Below are positions 1 to 10,928 of a stretch of DNA of 64,000 nt, piece after piece. The notes under the pieces are model-generated. The model had not been told where the DNA came from, did not search any database, and was given only the letters and a program-made list of their open reading frames with translations. How positions within the stretch are numbered: position 1 is the first letter of the stretch; each line of letters begins with the position of its first letter. Location: assembly GCA_022266195.1 (NCBI GenBank), contig WHVY01000001.1, positions 13,640,001 through 13,704,000 on the forward strand, read 5' to 3'. The translations under genes were made by a program, and so were the position numbers. This DNA comes from Tetranychus cinnabarinus. Taxonomy: Eukaryota; Arthropoda; Arachnida; Trombidiformes; Tetranychidae.

Positions 1-1990
1 TTACACACTTTTATGCACAAATTGAAGCAAATACTGAATCAAATGAGCGAAAACGGGTCCAAATCAATTTCTTTCGCATTGAAACTCTGTTGGTCTGTAC
101 AGGCAGAAAAACTGAGTCTATTTGAGTGATTTAAATATTTCTGTGATGAACAGATCTCGAGTAAATCGAGTTCGAAGTTGAAGCTTGCAAAGCTTTTTGT
201 ACAATTATGCAAGCAGATTTTTGCATGAAACTCAATGAAACTGATGTAACTTTTGATGATCTACAAGAATATGTACTTAGTTTAAGAAACGAAATTTTCC
301 TTTTTCTTCAAAACAGATTAGTTCGAATTGGACTTAAATCGATTTGTTTGCGTCACTGTAAGAGTTAGTGAGCTGCAACTTATTGTTTATATATAAAAAT
401 GGTTGCCTCGCATCATGAATTAGATACTTTTTTCAATTAACCAACGGTTCTTTTGATTTTGGCCATTGAGGGCGAAACTTCTGGCCTAAATATTTCGGTA
501 ATGGCATCACCTACAGTCATCATTCTTTCGCCATAGATGATGACCTCTAATGATCTATAATATACGGTAACATAAAATTATTCAACATCATACGAAAAAA
601 AGTTATAGCATTTTATTTTTCATGTTTCTGGATATGAGACTTGATTGATAAAGCTAAATGCAAAGTTTATAAGTTAGAAGGATTTTCATCATTGAATGAA
701 TTAGCTCAAATTTTATTTGGTATTAAGTCATATAATATTATTGTCCATAATGATATCTAATGTTTAGTCAGAGAATGATGTTTGCAGATGATACTATTAA
801 CGAAATATTGAGGTTCAAATTTTTCAGGTCAATGGTCAAAATTAAGATTGTTGGATTGATGAAAGTACTCAATTCATGGTGTGTAGCAACAATTTTTACG
901 GATGAATAATAAAGTAGTAAGTTTGAGCTCACTAACTCTTACACTGACGCAAAACGATCGGTTCAAGCCCAAATCGAACTAATCGATTTCATTTTGTACA
1001 GAAAATGTAATTTCTCAAAATAAGACCATTTTCTGGTTAATCGTCTAAAAATAAACCAGTAAAATAAGTTTCATATAAAAATCTGCTTCCATAGTTCGAC
1101 AGAAGGCAATCGAAGTTTCAAATTTGACGGCAATTTTCTCGAAAACTATGCATCGGATCAAACATTTAATAGTGCCAATCGACTCTGTTTTTATGTCGCT
1201 ACGAAACCCACTACTTCTCAACCCTTAACTCAAATTTTGGAGCATCTTGAAGCCATCTTTGCATTTCATTTGTAAGCTTAACCAGAAAATTGATTTATTA
1301 ACCAAGAAATGGGTAAAGATGAGTTTTGTTTGTTAAATAAGTTGTTTCTTGTACATTAACAACTCAAATATCATGATTCGAATGGGTTGATGGAAAGTTT
1401 TTAAATTGAATTGCATTATTAGTTAGCAAAGGATTAAATTGAGGAAAAAATAATGACTGTAGATGATGCCATTCTCGAAATATTAGCGTTCAAAGTTTTT
1501 AGTCCAATGGCTAAAATAAAGATAACTATCGTTGAATCGATGCAATCATTCAATTCATGATGTGAGCTAACAATTTTTATGCACAAATAATAAGTTTCAG
1601 AGCGCTAACTCACATGGTTACAGAAAGCGATCGGTTTGAATGAAAATCGAACTAATCTGTTTTACAGGAAAAGAAAAGTTTTATTTCTCAAAATGAATTC
1701 ATTTTCTAGTTCGTCACCAAAAGTTACATCGTCAAAATGAGTTTCATCAATAAATCTGCTACAATAATTGCGCAAAACGTTGTCGAAGTTTCACCTTTGA
1801 CTTCGATTTTTTAAACTTATCATCAGAGTAATTTTTAAATAATTGAAAATTTTAAATTTTAAGTAATTTTTAATTACAAATGGACTCAGTTTCTATGTCC
1901 GCATAAACCAAAAGAGTCTGAATTTGCAAGAAATTGATTTTCACCCGTTTTCTGCTCATTCTGTGCAGAAAGGTGATAATTGTGTTGAAT
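1..1990. repeat. Cluster of one dispersed repeat family, three copies
   Basis: No coding frame is visible. Three diverged copies of one repeat can be read by eye: about 1-540 (inverted), about 780-1300 and about 1450-1990 (direct). Shared blocks include a segment with CGATCGGTT and ATCGAACTAAT, a block ending AAATCTGCT, and a block around GATGATnCCATT. The orientation difference leaves a large imperfect inverted repeat. No transposase frame, clean termini or target duplication could be seen, so the class of element is unknown. Confidence 0.6.
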
Positions 1991-2148
1991 GTGTCTTTTT
2001 AGTAACGACCAAAAACCTCTTTTACGGAACTGTACTTATCAAAGATCAGTTTGTAACAATTGTTTTCAACACGCCAGGACTGAAAAGATATTTTGATTGA
2101 TTTTGTTAATTTAATGATCAATACAGAAGGATCTTGAATCTAGGACTA

Positions 2149-2330
2149 ATTTCAACTGGAAAAGTTTTAACATTCAATCCTCATCTCATTATGCTTGTAA
2201 ACCACTGAACAAAGAAGACGATTCCAAGAAAACATGCGATAAATTATCTGAATGGTGGTTTGGAAATGTTATTACTTGTTATCGTTAGCACAACAAACTA
2301 ATGCAATCAGAATTAGGTTCTCCTTAAACA
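2149..2330 (+). pseudogene. Fucosyltransferase C-terminal fragment
   Basis: This stretch matches, at the DNA level, the last coding part of the fucosyltransferase gene that begins about 160 bp downstream: the segment reading NW..F..QSSSHYAC, the lysine-rich KKTWDKLSEWWFGNA region and the stop. It has lost the Cys codons after HYAC, carries W to C in KKTCDKLSEWW, and ends in a stop shortly after the family's CYRW region. Nothing upstream matches the rest of the enzyme, so it is a remnant of a third copy. Confidence 0.75.
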
Positions 2331-2491
2331 GTTAAACAGGTTCTCTCTTTTTCATTGTAACATTATAACCTTATCGTCTAATTAAATTTTATTTTATTGA
2401 AAATAATTTCGATGATCTTGTCCTTTGAACTCACTAAGTGCCTATTTCTATATTCTAGTCTTACTATTGTGTTAGCTTCAATCTGGCAGCC

Positions 2492-3691
2492 ATGAGCATC
2501 AAAAGGTCCAAGTTATTGATTGCTATATTAATCGCATTAATAACAGTCTTTCTACTGATTCAACTAGTTTTCCAAAAATCTCATCCATTACCTCAGATAC
2601 CACCGATTCCAACTCCAGTTTTAGTTAAAAGTGCTGAAAATTTATCTTCTGAAGGATCAGCTAATCTACAGTATTTACCGACTATTAAAGCTAAGATTTC
2701 ACAGTTAAATAAAGATGGAACCAATGTTAAAGAGCTTCCTCATTCATCGGAAACAGTACCTAGAACTTTCCAAATATTATTGTGGACTGATTTTTTCAGC
2801 CAAAAAAACTATGTTCGAGATGAATGGAGATCAAATTGTGACTACACAAACTGTCGATTTACATCAAATCGTAGCATATTGGAAAATGCTGATGGTCTTA
2901 TATTTCATGCTAGAGATATTAATATTTCGGATATACCAAATAAACGTAAACCTGACCAAAGATGGATCTTTTTAAATCACGAATCACCTGAACACACACC
3001 TTTTAGGTCTCTTTCTTCATTGGATGGTCTCATCAATTGGACAGCAACTTATCGCTTGGACTCAGACTTCCAATTATCTCCACTATTTGTTCCTGTTCCC
3101 ACTGTTTTACCGAAGCCTTTTATCAATCACCAAAGACCCGGAATTGTGAGTTGGCTAGTGAGCAATTGTCACACCCCGAGCAATCGAGAAGCTTATGTGG
3201 AAGAGCTTTCTAAATACATTCCTGTGGATATTTATGGAGCTTGTGGTAATCACACATGCTTACCAAAAATGTCTCAGGATTGCTATAAGACATTAGCTGA
3301 TAAATATTATTTTTATCTTTCATTCGAGAACTCTATCTGCTCCGATTATGTGACCGAAAAATTTTTCTTCATAATGAACTATCCTATCGTACCAATAGTC
3401 TTTGGTGGTGCAGATTATAAGAAAATTGCGCCTTCCAATTCATTTATTGATGCATTATCATATGAATCTCTAAGAAGTTTAGCTGAATATCTAAAGCATT
3501 TGCTTAAAAATCCAGATGATTATAATTCTTACTTCAACTGGAAAAGGTTTTACACTCAATCCTCATCTCATTATGCTTGTCAAATTTGTAAAGCTTTGAA
3601 CAAAGAAGGCGATTCCAAGAAAACATGGGATAAATTATCTGAATGGTGGTTTGGAAATGCTACTTGTTACCGTTGGGACAACAAAGATTAG
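2492..3691 (+). CDS. Alpha-1,3-fucosyltransferase (GT10), copy 1
   Basis: Golgi type II membrane glycosyltransferase that transfers fucose from GDP-fucose to N-glycans or related acceptors. The sequence shows a short cytosolic start (MSIKRSK), a signal anchor at about residues 8-27, a low-complexity stem, then the GT10 catalytic region with NWTATYRLDSDF and the diagnostic block FENSICSDYVTEKFF at residues 278-292, where the family binds GDP-fucose. The gene has one exon and 399 codons. It is about 90% or more identical to the copy at 13942-15252 but lacks roughly 30 stem residues and ends NKD rather than in the longer tail. Upstream DNA (from about 2380) also matches the other copy, so its promoter was probably duplicated too. 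Acceptor specificity (core or antennal fucose) cannot be told from sequence. Confidence 0.92.
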   Translation: MSIKRSKLLIAILIALITVFLLIQLVFQKSHPLPQIPPIPTPVLVKSAENLSSEGSANLQYLPTIKAKISQLNKDGTNVKELPHSSETVPRTFQILLWTDFFSQKNYVRDEWRSNCDYTNCRFTSNRSILENADGLIFHARDINISDIPNKRKPDQRWIFLNHESPEHTPFRSLSSLDGLINWTATYRLDSDFQLSPLFVPVPTVLPKPFINHQRPGIVSWLVSNCHTPSNREAYVEELSKYIPVDIYGACGNHTCLPKMSQDCYKTLADKYYFYLSFENSICSDYVTEKFFFIMNYPIVPIVFGGADYKKIAPSNSFIDALSYESLRSLAEYLKHLLKNPDDYNSYFNWKRFYTQSSSHYACQICKALNKEGDSKKTWDKLSEWWFGNATCYRWDNKD

Positions 3692-4282
3692 TGTGTAAGA
3701 AATATCAAAGCAAAAAAGAAACACTGTTTCCCTCTTCGAACAAAATTAAATTGATTTTTAAAATTCAAATCTTCATTCTTCCCTCCATAGAAAGATTATT
3801 CCTGTTGAATATTTAACTGCGGATAATCAAGCCTAACCAAGGTTTTAATCTAACTTTAAAATTCATACTTACAATTGTTGTTAGACAACTAAATTGTTAG
3901 GTAATTTCAATTTTTACTCATTTAATCATAAATGAACTCAAAAAAATTATAAAATTTAAGTTTCAATGAATTTTAATCAGTCTATATAAATCTACGCATA
4001 CATGCATTATGTTGTTAGAATTAAGCACCAATGAAAAAGAAATACATGTTCATTAACATGAATTGAATTGATGCGTCCCGTACAAAATAATAACAAACCA
4101 ATGAATTGATTTTGAGATCGTTACAAGGCCGTCGCATGAATAATGAAATTCAAGTAAAGTTAATCTTTACAGATTTAGCTCAATGAGTTTTACTGAATAA
4201 GTTGAGGTATAGACCAACTTAGATACAATTTGTACAATAGTTGAGTAATTTTTGTTAAAATGGAAGGCAAATGGAGATGTGG
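3692..4282. other. Intergenic, no gene seen
   Basis: AT-rich spacer between two convergent genes. About 3760-3830 matches, in inverted orientation, the 3' flank of the second fucosyltransferase (about 13840-13935), so the duplication extended past the stop codon. Nothing else is recognised. Confidence 0.7.
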
Positions 4283-4867
4283 CTATCCTTTCATAAACGT
4301 TGGATCCTGTTCCAGTCTTCTCATGAAGTTCTGATACCATTGATGAATAATAGAGAGGGGTACAAACTGTTCATTAGTGTCTGTAAGAAGAGTCCGAGCA
4401 AATGAACAAGTATAATTAAATAAATTCTCGGCGGTTTTAGCAGCATAGGTGAGTACAGAGTCCGCAGCAGTGGGATTAACTGAGATGTCGGCAGTTAATT
4501 GTTGAATCTGAGCCAGAGGTTCACAAGAAATACCAATCTGAGCATATTGAGCTACTATGGGCTGGGAAAATCCGAATGTATTAGATGGTGTTGAGGATTT
4601 CAATTTGGTTATACGGAAGATGGCCGATGGTTTGTCATTTGAAATGTAACCCAAGTATTGCCATGTAGGTGGGCTAATTGGATCAGGCCATGAAAAATAG
4701 ACACTGGCACCAACTTCAAGAGGCAAAGGTTGAGCACCGGTAAGGAAGACAACAATGTGATTGATACTCTCAGGACTAGGTATGGTTATTAAAAATTTAC
4801 CAGCATCAACAGGTTGGAAATCTGTTTGTACCAATCGACCGCTGACAATAATACCAAAAAGTGACAT
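4283..4867 (-). CDS. Hikeshi / OPI10 family protein
   Basis: Carrier that takes HSP70 into the nucleus during heat stress, binding both ATP-loaded HSP70 and FG nucleoporins. The 194-residue frame runs the full length of the family (human about 197). Recognisable segments are the start FGIIVSGRLVQT, ESINHIVVFLTG, the SVYFSWPDP...PTWQYLGYISNDKPSAIF block that forms the N-terminal domain, and the C-terminal signature WYQNFMRRLEQDPTFMK. It has one exon and the ATG gives the family's usual start. It is convergent with the fucosyltransferase upstream and divergent from the sDscam array. Confidence 0.93.
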   Translation of the reverse strand: MSLFGIIVSGRLVQTDFQPVDAGKFLITIPSPESINHIVVFLTGAQPLPLEVGASVYFSWPDPISPPTWQYLGYISNDKPSAIFRITKLKSSTPSNTFGFSQPIVAQYAQIGISCEPLAQIQQLTADISVNPTAADSVLTYAAKTAENLFNYTCSFARTLLTDTNEQFVPLSIIHQWYQNFMRRLEQDPTFMKG

Positions 4868-6158
4868 GTTGAACAGAAAATTATCGGTAGGAACACAATT
4901 AAATACTAAACAAAAAGAAGAGTTTCTTCAAAGGAAGTGTAAGCAAAACAAAACTAAGCTTATTCACCTCACATTTTCCTGATAAATAAGCAAAATGGCT
5001 ATACTTACAGAGCGATATTTACAGAAGCTTCTCGAATATACCGATCTTTAATGGATTGGTGCATTTAAAAAAAACAATTTTGTTAATTAGCAGATTGAAC
5101 TAATTAATTTATCAGTTTAAAATATCATGATGCATGTCAAGCCTTAGGAATTTAGAAAAGAACTGAACCGTGATGGAATCGACCAATTCAATTGCTTTAC
5201 TCACATTAAGATTATTATTAATACATCAGGTAAAGATAAAGTTTTTAATTATAATTTAAATACAACCAGCTTGAAATGAAATTGAAACTTCATTACTAGT
5301 AAATCTGTTTCAAATAATGACTTGGCTTTTATTTTGCAAAAACATTAATCTGTGATGATTTCAAATGTATGATTTTATTTGCTTTAGAATAGAATAGAAT
5401 AAAATCGTTTTTATAAATAATTTAATTATCTCCAGATAACTTTTAAGATCTATTATGAGCAAGACAAGAATTACAAATGAAATATCACGTGTGATTACTA
5501 TTCGCTGAAATTCAGTGACTGAATAGTTGTGAAAACATAAACATGTCAAAAAATGTCAACAAAATTCTGATGTTTGGCGCCAACATCAAGAATTCTGAAT
5601 TTTTATTATAGTGGTAATCTCATTTGCATATTGCAGTTGTTTTAATTTTATTTATTATACAATAATTATGATTACATTTGCTTTCAAATGAATTGATCGT
5701 CTGTTTAGTAAACTACTCCTCTGAGTAAACTAACAGCTGTAAGGCAAAGTGCTTATGCTTATTGTCGCACATTTAAAAATTGTCAGAAGTTAAATGTTTA
5801 TAGTGAACATCAATAGTTAACCATCAGTGAAATCTTCAATAAGGCTAGAATTTCTTGTAAGTATTGAATATAATTTACGATTTTTTCCATATTTTTAGAT
5901 TTATTTCAGTAGTTTCGAGGATCAGTGAAATGATTACCTTGATTCTCATCTAACAGAGTTTATATTATTTCTTCTTCTTCTTCTTCTTCTAGTTAAAATA
6001 GATCTTTGGACAAAAAATAGCTTTTCAGACCTGGCGGGTTGAAGACAATTGGTTAAAACTGTTCTTTGATAAGCGCAGATCAGTAAAAGAGATTTTCACC
6101 ACAAAAAGAAAAACAAAATAAGTGAAAACGTTCTGTAAAACTTTGGTCAAATAGCAAA
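4868..6158. other. Intergenic region before the first sDscam cassette
   Basis: AT-rich, no gene recognised. A (TTC)n run lies at about 5968-5990. The last 140 bp probably hold the promoter of cassette 1, including the block at 6021-6054 listed separately. Confidence 0.6.
6021..6054 (+). promoter_or_regulatory. Candidate promoter element of cassette 1
   Basis: The block CAGACCTGGCGGGTTGAA followed by GACAATTGGTT lies about 105-140 bp upstream of the cassette 1 ATG. Nearly the same block occurs at the same distance before cassette 7 and nowhere else noticed in the array. The flanking sequence is much less conserved, which suggests a functional element, although recent duplication could also explain it. 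Confidence 0.5.
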
Positions 6159-6989
6159 ATGATTATTCAGCTGCTAACGTTTCTTGTCCTGTTCAGTGCA
6201 TCAAACTGTCAAAAAAGTAAAGTATCAAACATGAAGTGAACAAAAATATTGAAAGAGTTTATTTTTTCTAATTCTTATATTATTTATTTACAGGTCCTAA
6301 AGCTCAATTATCTTTTCTTCTTAAACCAAAAATTGGTGGCAAAACCACTGTTGCTTGTATGGTGGACGATGGGGAACCACCATTTGAATTTAATTGGTTC
6401 AAAGATAACCGTGGAATCACAAATAACGATGGATTTCGTATCAATAAGTTGCCTGACTCTTCAATCTTAACTATCGAGCAAATGTCGTCAAGTCACAATG
6501 GGAAATATACATGTAATGTTAAAAATATGTATGGAAGTGATACACCAGCTATCGAGATTGCTGTTGAAGGTTAATTTTACAATTCATCTGCATGTACAAT
6601 TTTACTGTGCTCTTTTGTTAACTTTACATCTGATTATGATTATTCAGGACCACCTTCATGGAAATTCAAGCAACAAGATATTAAATCTAAACCAAATGAA
6701 GATGTCATCTTGAAATGTTCTGCTACTGGTCATCCGAAACCAAAAGTTATATGGAAAAAGTTTGAAAGTATGTTAATGGATTGAATGTATGCAAATAGCT
6801 AATAATTTTTCAATTTTTACGTTACAGATTTAAAGTGGGTAATTTTGGATGATAAATTGATTGGAAAATTATCCGATGATGAAATAAAGATTAACAGTTT
6901 ACATAAGACACATGAAGGAAAATATGGGTGCGAAATATCGAATGGATTTGGACCTAATCTTTGGAATGAATTCAATATTGACATCATTG
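6159..6989 (+). CDS. sDscam variable cassette 1 (signal peptide + Ig1-Ig2)
   Basis: First of sixteen alternative 5' ends of a shortened Dscam, a cell-surface homophilic recognition molecule. Exons: 6159-6216 (signal peptide), 6294-6569 (Ig1), 6648-6767 and 6828-6989 (two halves of Ig2). All junctions are phase 1 with GT/AG signals, as in every other four-exon cassette. Ig1 has the first Cys in VACMVDD, FNWFKD, and the second Cys in NGKYTCNVKN. Ig2 has LKCSATGHPKP, IWKKF and KYGCEISNGFG, resembling the Ig7-Ig8 region of classical Dscam. The last exon ends one base into a codon and joins in frame to the first base of either constant exon. Very close to cassette 7. Confidence 0.88.
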
Positions 6990-7049
6990 GTATGATATGG
7001 AAGGTTTATATTTTTCAGAGATCGCGGTTTTATTTTATTATGAGATGGG

Positions 7050-7070
7050 CTTGAGCAGAGCGCTTTTTGT
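7050..7070 (+). promoter_or_regulatory. Selector-like element after cassette 1
   Basis: CTTGAGCAGAGCGCTTTTTG, 60 nt past the cassette 1 donor. It can pair with the docking element before constant exon 1 as 9 + 3 + 6 base pairs with two single-base bulges (my hand alignment). The element after cassette 7 is identical. Confidence 0.6.
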
Positions 7071-7131
7071 TTGTTTTCATTTTCAGAAAATCGTGGTTTG
7101 TCTTTTAACTTGAAAATTCCTTTACAGCATT

Positions 7132-7969
7132 ATGAATACTTCAAGCTTATTTTCGATCATTATTATCAGCCTTCTATTACATGATCACTGCAACTGTCAA
7201 AATGGTAAGTTATAGCCTAAGCTTGAATCAGTTATTTTTAATGATTTATTTTTATTTCAAGCTCCTAAGGCTGGTCAAATATCATCAATGTCCAAACCTA
7301 AAGAAGGAGATTCAGCAACTTTTGGGTGTAAAGCCCAAAGTGGCGATAAACCACTTTATTTCAAATGGTTCAAAGATGGAGAAGTGATCAGTAACCACAA
7401 TACAATTAGAATTGAATATTTAACCAAAGATTCAGCAATCTTGGTTATTGATCCGATTTCTGTAAATCATAATGGCAATTACACTTGTGTCATTAGCAAC
7501 ATCTATGGCAGAGATTCATCATCGATACAAATCAGTATTGAAGGTCTGATATTTTGTTGATTCCAAAAGTTGCCATTACCATATCTTACTGGACTGATTT
7601 AAATTGTTTTTACAGGTCCACCAAAATGGCTGAATAAACCCGAAATGCTTTACAATGTTCATGTGAATGATGAATTACGGATTCCTTGTTCTGCAGTAAG
7701 CTCACCTATTGCAGAAGTCATTTTGAAAATGTTGAAAGGTTTGATAAATTTGAACAAATTTTATATTAATTCTGTAAGCCATTTCTAACTTCCATATGTT
7801 TTTATTTTAGGCTCATCTTGGGAGGTTATCGATGATGTTAGTATAAAAAAAGCAGAAAACCAAATCGTTATATCAAAAGTAGAAAAAGTTCATGAAGGAA
7901 AATACGGATGTGAAATATCAAATGGAATTGAACCAAAACTTTGGACAGAATTTGATATTAAAGTTATTG
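7132..7969 (+). CDS. sDscam variable cassette 2 (signal peptide + Ig1-Ig2)
   Basis: Exons: 7132-7204 (signal peptide, MNTSSLFSIIIIS...), 7262-7543 (Ig1), 7616-7738 and 7811-7969 (Ig2). Ig1 begins APKAGQISSMSKPKEG and keeps YFKWFKDGE and the NGNYTC strand with an N-glycosylation sequon. In Ig2 the usual core WKK is replaced by LKM (EVILKMLKG), so the hydrophobic-core Trp is missing. The second half (KYGCEISNGIEPKLW) is normal. Closest relative in the array is cassette 8. Confidence 0.87.
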
Positions 7970-7989
7970 GTAAATAAGAGTTTGAATTA

Positions 7990-8010
7990 CTTGAAAAGTG
8001 GCGCTTTGTT
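7990..8010 (+). promoter_or_regulatory. Selector-like element after cassette 2
   Basis: CTTGAAAAGTGGCGCTTTGT, 20 nt past the donor. The core GGCGCTTT is complementary to AAAGCGCC upstream of both constant exons, and CTTGA pairs with TCAAG. Confidence 0.6.
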
Positions 8011-8099
8011 AACCTTTCATTTATTTACTAGTTTATGTGACCCTTTGCTGTGCAACTTTATGTTTTGAATAATCAAATTTTTTTCAGCGCCAACATAAA

Positions 8100-8924
8100 A
8101 TGATTGAATACTTGTTTTTGTTGGTATTGTTATCATCAATACAATGCTATTACGGACAGGAAAGTATGTATAACTCTGATTACTATAATTCAGTCAAATC
8201 TAAACTGATTTTATTCTCTAGGTCCAAAAGTAGCTCCCTTTTCTTCACTTGTTAAACCTGTGATTGGTGGTAGAACCTCATTTACTTGTCAAAGTATGGC
8301 CGGTGTACCACCTTTACAAATCACTTGGTTTAAAGATGGTCACAAAATGAACGAATCTGCCTCAACTCGGATCAGAACAAACGAAGAATCATCAATATTG
8401 ATTATGGAATCAATATCATCAAGTCACTCGGGAAATTATACCTGTAAAATATCCAATAGATATGGACATGATTCTTACTCTTCGGAATTATTGATAGAAG
8501 GTATCCTCGTTCTTGCTTTTTCAAGTACCAAGTTCTTGATATATCATTATTCTATCTTATCTCTAGGTCCACCTTTATGGGTTGAAAAACCAACTAATAT
8601 CAAATCGGAAATCGGCAGAATGCTTACAGTTCGATGCTTTGTCTCTGGCTATCCAAAGCCAAGAGTTCAATTGAAAAAATTGAAGGGTAAATATTTTGGT
8701 CTCATAACGAGAATTCTTATTGAACTATGTGTAATGATCTAATTCAGGGCTATCATGGATACAATTGACCGACAAGGACCAGATAATAATGGTAAATCGA
8801 GATTTTTCTAGCGGTGAATTTCAAATTCGTAGTGCTACTCGTGATCATCAAGGCAGATATGGATGTGCTGCTTCTAATGGTATTCAACCTAATCTATGGA
8901 CAGAGTTTGATGTTACTATTGATG
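8100..8924 (+). CDS. sDscam variable cassette 3 (signal peptide + Ig1-Ig2)
   Basis: Exons: 8100-8163 (signal peptide MIEYLFLLVLLSSIQCYYGQ), 8222-8500 (Ig1), 8567-8686 and 8748-8924 (Ig2). Ig1 has the GPKVAPFSSLVKPVIGG start shared by most later cassettes, ITWFKDGH and SGNYTCKISN. As in cassette 2, the core Trp of Ig2 is gone (RVQLKKLKG instead of ..WKK), while RYGCAASNGIQPNLW is intact. No stop or broken splice site is seen. Confidence 0.88.
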
Positions 8925-8953
8925 GTAAAAGTTTTCTTTTGACATTTCATTTG

Positions 8954-8976
8954 CTTGAAAGTTGCGCTTTTTCTTG
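8954..8976 (+). promoter_or_regulatory. Selector-like element after cassette 3
   Basis: CTTGAAAGTTGCGCTTTTTC, 29 nt past the donor. Core TGCGCTTTTT instead of GGCGCTTT; same variant as after cassette 11. Confidence 0.55.
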
Positions 8977-9061
8977 TTTGTTATTTTTACTGGTTGAAAT
9001 GGTTTTAGGAATAAAATTTGAAAAAATACAGCCACATTAGATTTGTTGGTATAAAAACATC

Positions 9062-9879
9062 ATGAAATCTTTTAGTCTTCTTGTTGGACTGTTTGTTATA
9101 TTTCGCTCTAGCTATGGACAAGAAAGTAAGTATGGTTTGTACTCAGTTTGTCTTTCAGATTTTGATGAAATTCTTCATTTAAGGTCCAAAAGTCGCTCCA
9201 CTATCATCAATAGTTAAACCAGTAATTGGAGGGAAGACTTCATTTACTTGTCAAAGTTTATCTGGATCACCACCTCTACAAATTGCTTGGTTTAAAGATG
9301 GCGAAGAACTTCGAAATCCACCTGATATTAGGATTCGCTCTATTGAAGATTCATCAATGTTGATTATAGACTCAATTAAATCAAGTCATTCTGGAAACTA
9401 CACGTGCAAAATTTCCAATAGATATGGATCTGACTCACATTTTATCGAGCTTTTGGTCGAGGGTAAACCTTTTTGATGCTTCTTCATTATTTTCATTCTA
9501 TTAAGAACAAATTTTCGACTCTAGGTCCACCCAGTTGGATCGAGAAACCAAATGATATCAAGCTTAAAGTCGGGCAAACAATCAACGTTAGGTGTCTTGT
9601 TTCTGGTTATCCTCAGCCAAAGGTTCTTTGGAAAAAACTCACAGGTACATTAAATTAAAATGCATCTTGTTATATCAAAATTATAATGATATCTTAACTT
9701 TTAAGGATCATCTTGGTTTCCAATCGATTTTGATATAAGCACGGGAAATGGTCAAGATAGCTCGAATGTTAATTTAATCATTCGCAATGCATCCCAAAAT
9801 CACGGAGGGAGGTATGGATGTTCAGCCACGAATGGGATTGAACCTAATCTTTGGTCAGAATTTGATATTTCAATAGAGG
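9062..9879 (+). CDS. sDscam variable cassette 4 (signal peptide + Ig1-Ig2)
   Basis: Exons: 9062-9125 (signal peptide MKSFSLLVGLFVIFRSSYGQ), 9183-9462 (Ig1), 9525-9644 and 9706-9879 (Ig2). Ig1 has FTCQSLSGSPPLQIAWFKDG and SGNYTCKISNRYG. Ig2 has VRCLVSGYPQPKVLWKKLTG and RYGCSATNGIEPNLW. Exon 3 is almost identical to exon 3 of cassette 14 (PPSWIEKPNDIKLKVGQ), a sign of duplication or gene conversion within the array. Confidence 0.88.
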
Positions 9880-9904
9880 GTAAATGTCTATAGTTCTATT
9901 TAAA

Positions 9905-9927
9905 CTTGGAAATGGCGCTTTTTTGTT
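9905..9927 (+). promoter_or_regulatory. Selector-like element after cassette 4
   Basis: CTTGGAAATGGCGCTTTTTT(GTT), 25 nt past the donor. Fourteen bases (GGCGCTTTTTTGTT) are perfectly complementary to AACAAAAAAGCGCC before constant exon 1, and CTTG pairs with the CAAG that ends that element. Confidence 0.65.
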
Positions 9928-9982
9928 AGACAAAATGTTATTTGGTTTTAAAGTATAAGGAACTGGTTTGCATTTTAGTCGA

Positions 9983-10824
9983 ATGTTCAAACACGGTTTT
10001 TTTGTTGTGAAAAACATGACTTTCTATTTGCAAGCTTTGATCATATTTGCAACGGGAGTGGAAATTTTTGGACATGAAGGTAAGACAGGAAATCAAGTTG
10101 GTCATGTTATTTATCAGCTTATTCAAATTTAGGTCCAAAAGTAGCTCCATTTTCATCTCATATAAAACCAGTGATTGGAGGAAAGACTTCATTCATTTGT
10201 CAGAGTTTCTCGGGATCACCTCCTATGCATGTGATTTGGTTCAAAGATGGCAAAGAACTTCATGATTCATCATTCATTCGGATTCTTTCGAATCAAGAGC
10301 CTTCAACTCTGACAATTGACTCAATTCAATCGAGTCATTCTGGAAATTACACTTGCAGGATATCAAACAGACATGGATCAGATTCTTACACTAGTGAACT
10401 TTTAGTAACAGGTAAACCCATCTCAGAGTTTATGTAAATAAATTCATCTTTAACCTGTAAAATTTATCATTAAAGGTCCACCAAATTGGATTAAAAAACC
10501 AAATAATGTGAAATCAAAAATACACCAAATGATAAACAACCAATGTTTGGTCTCTGGATATCCAAAACCTAGAATAACATGGAAAAAATTACAAGGTATT
10601 GATTCATTTGCACGATTATTAGCATCTCAAAATTTAACTGTATTTTTTGTATCAATTATTACTTCTACAAGGATCCTCATGGACGCAACTTGAGACAAAT
10701 GGTCAACACAATCATAATTTACAAATTATGAATGCAACAAAAGCACATGAAGGAAGATATGGATGTTCTGCTTCGAATGGAATTGAACCTGATCTTTGGT
10801 CAGAGTTTGATATTTCAATAGAGG
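9983..10824 (+). CDS. sDscam variable cassette 5 (signal peptide + Ig1-Ig2)
   Basis: Exons: 9983-10079 (signal peptide; a second in-frame ATG at about 10016 gives a more typical MTFYLQALIIFATG start), 10133-10411 (Ig1), 10476-10595 and 10672-10824 (Ig2). Ig1 has FICQSFSGSPPMHVIWFKDG and SGNYTCRISNRHG. Ig2 has NQCLVSGYPKPRITWKKLQG and RYGCSASNGIEPDLW. Exons and introns alike are near-identical to cassette 12, so the two arose from a recent block duplication. Confidence 0.88.
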
Positions 10825-10848
10825 GTAATACTTATGGTTGTAGTTCAA

Positions 10849-10871
10849 CTTGGAAATGGCGCTTTTTTGTT
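10849..10871 (+). promoter_or_regulatory. Selector-like element after cassette 5
   Basis: CTTGGAAATGGCGCTTTTTT followed by GTT, 24 nt past the donor, with the same fourteen-base complement to the constant exon 1 element as after cassette 4. Confidence 0.65.
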
Positions 10872-10928
10872 TTGAAAAGATATCATTTGTGTTTAAAAGT
10901 CTAAGAAACTGGTTTACATTGTGCTCGA

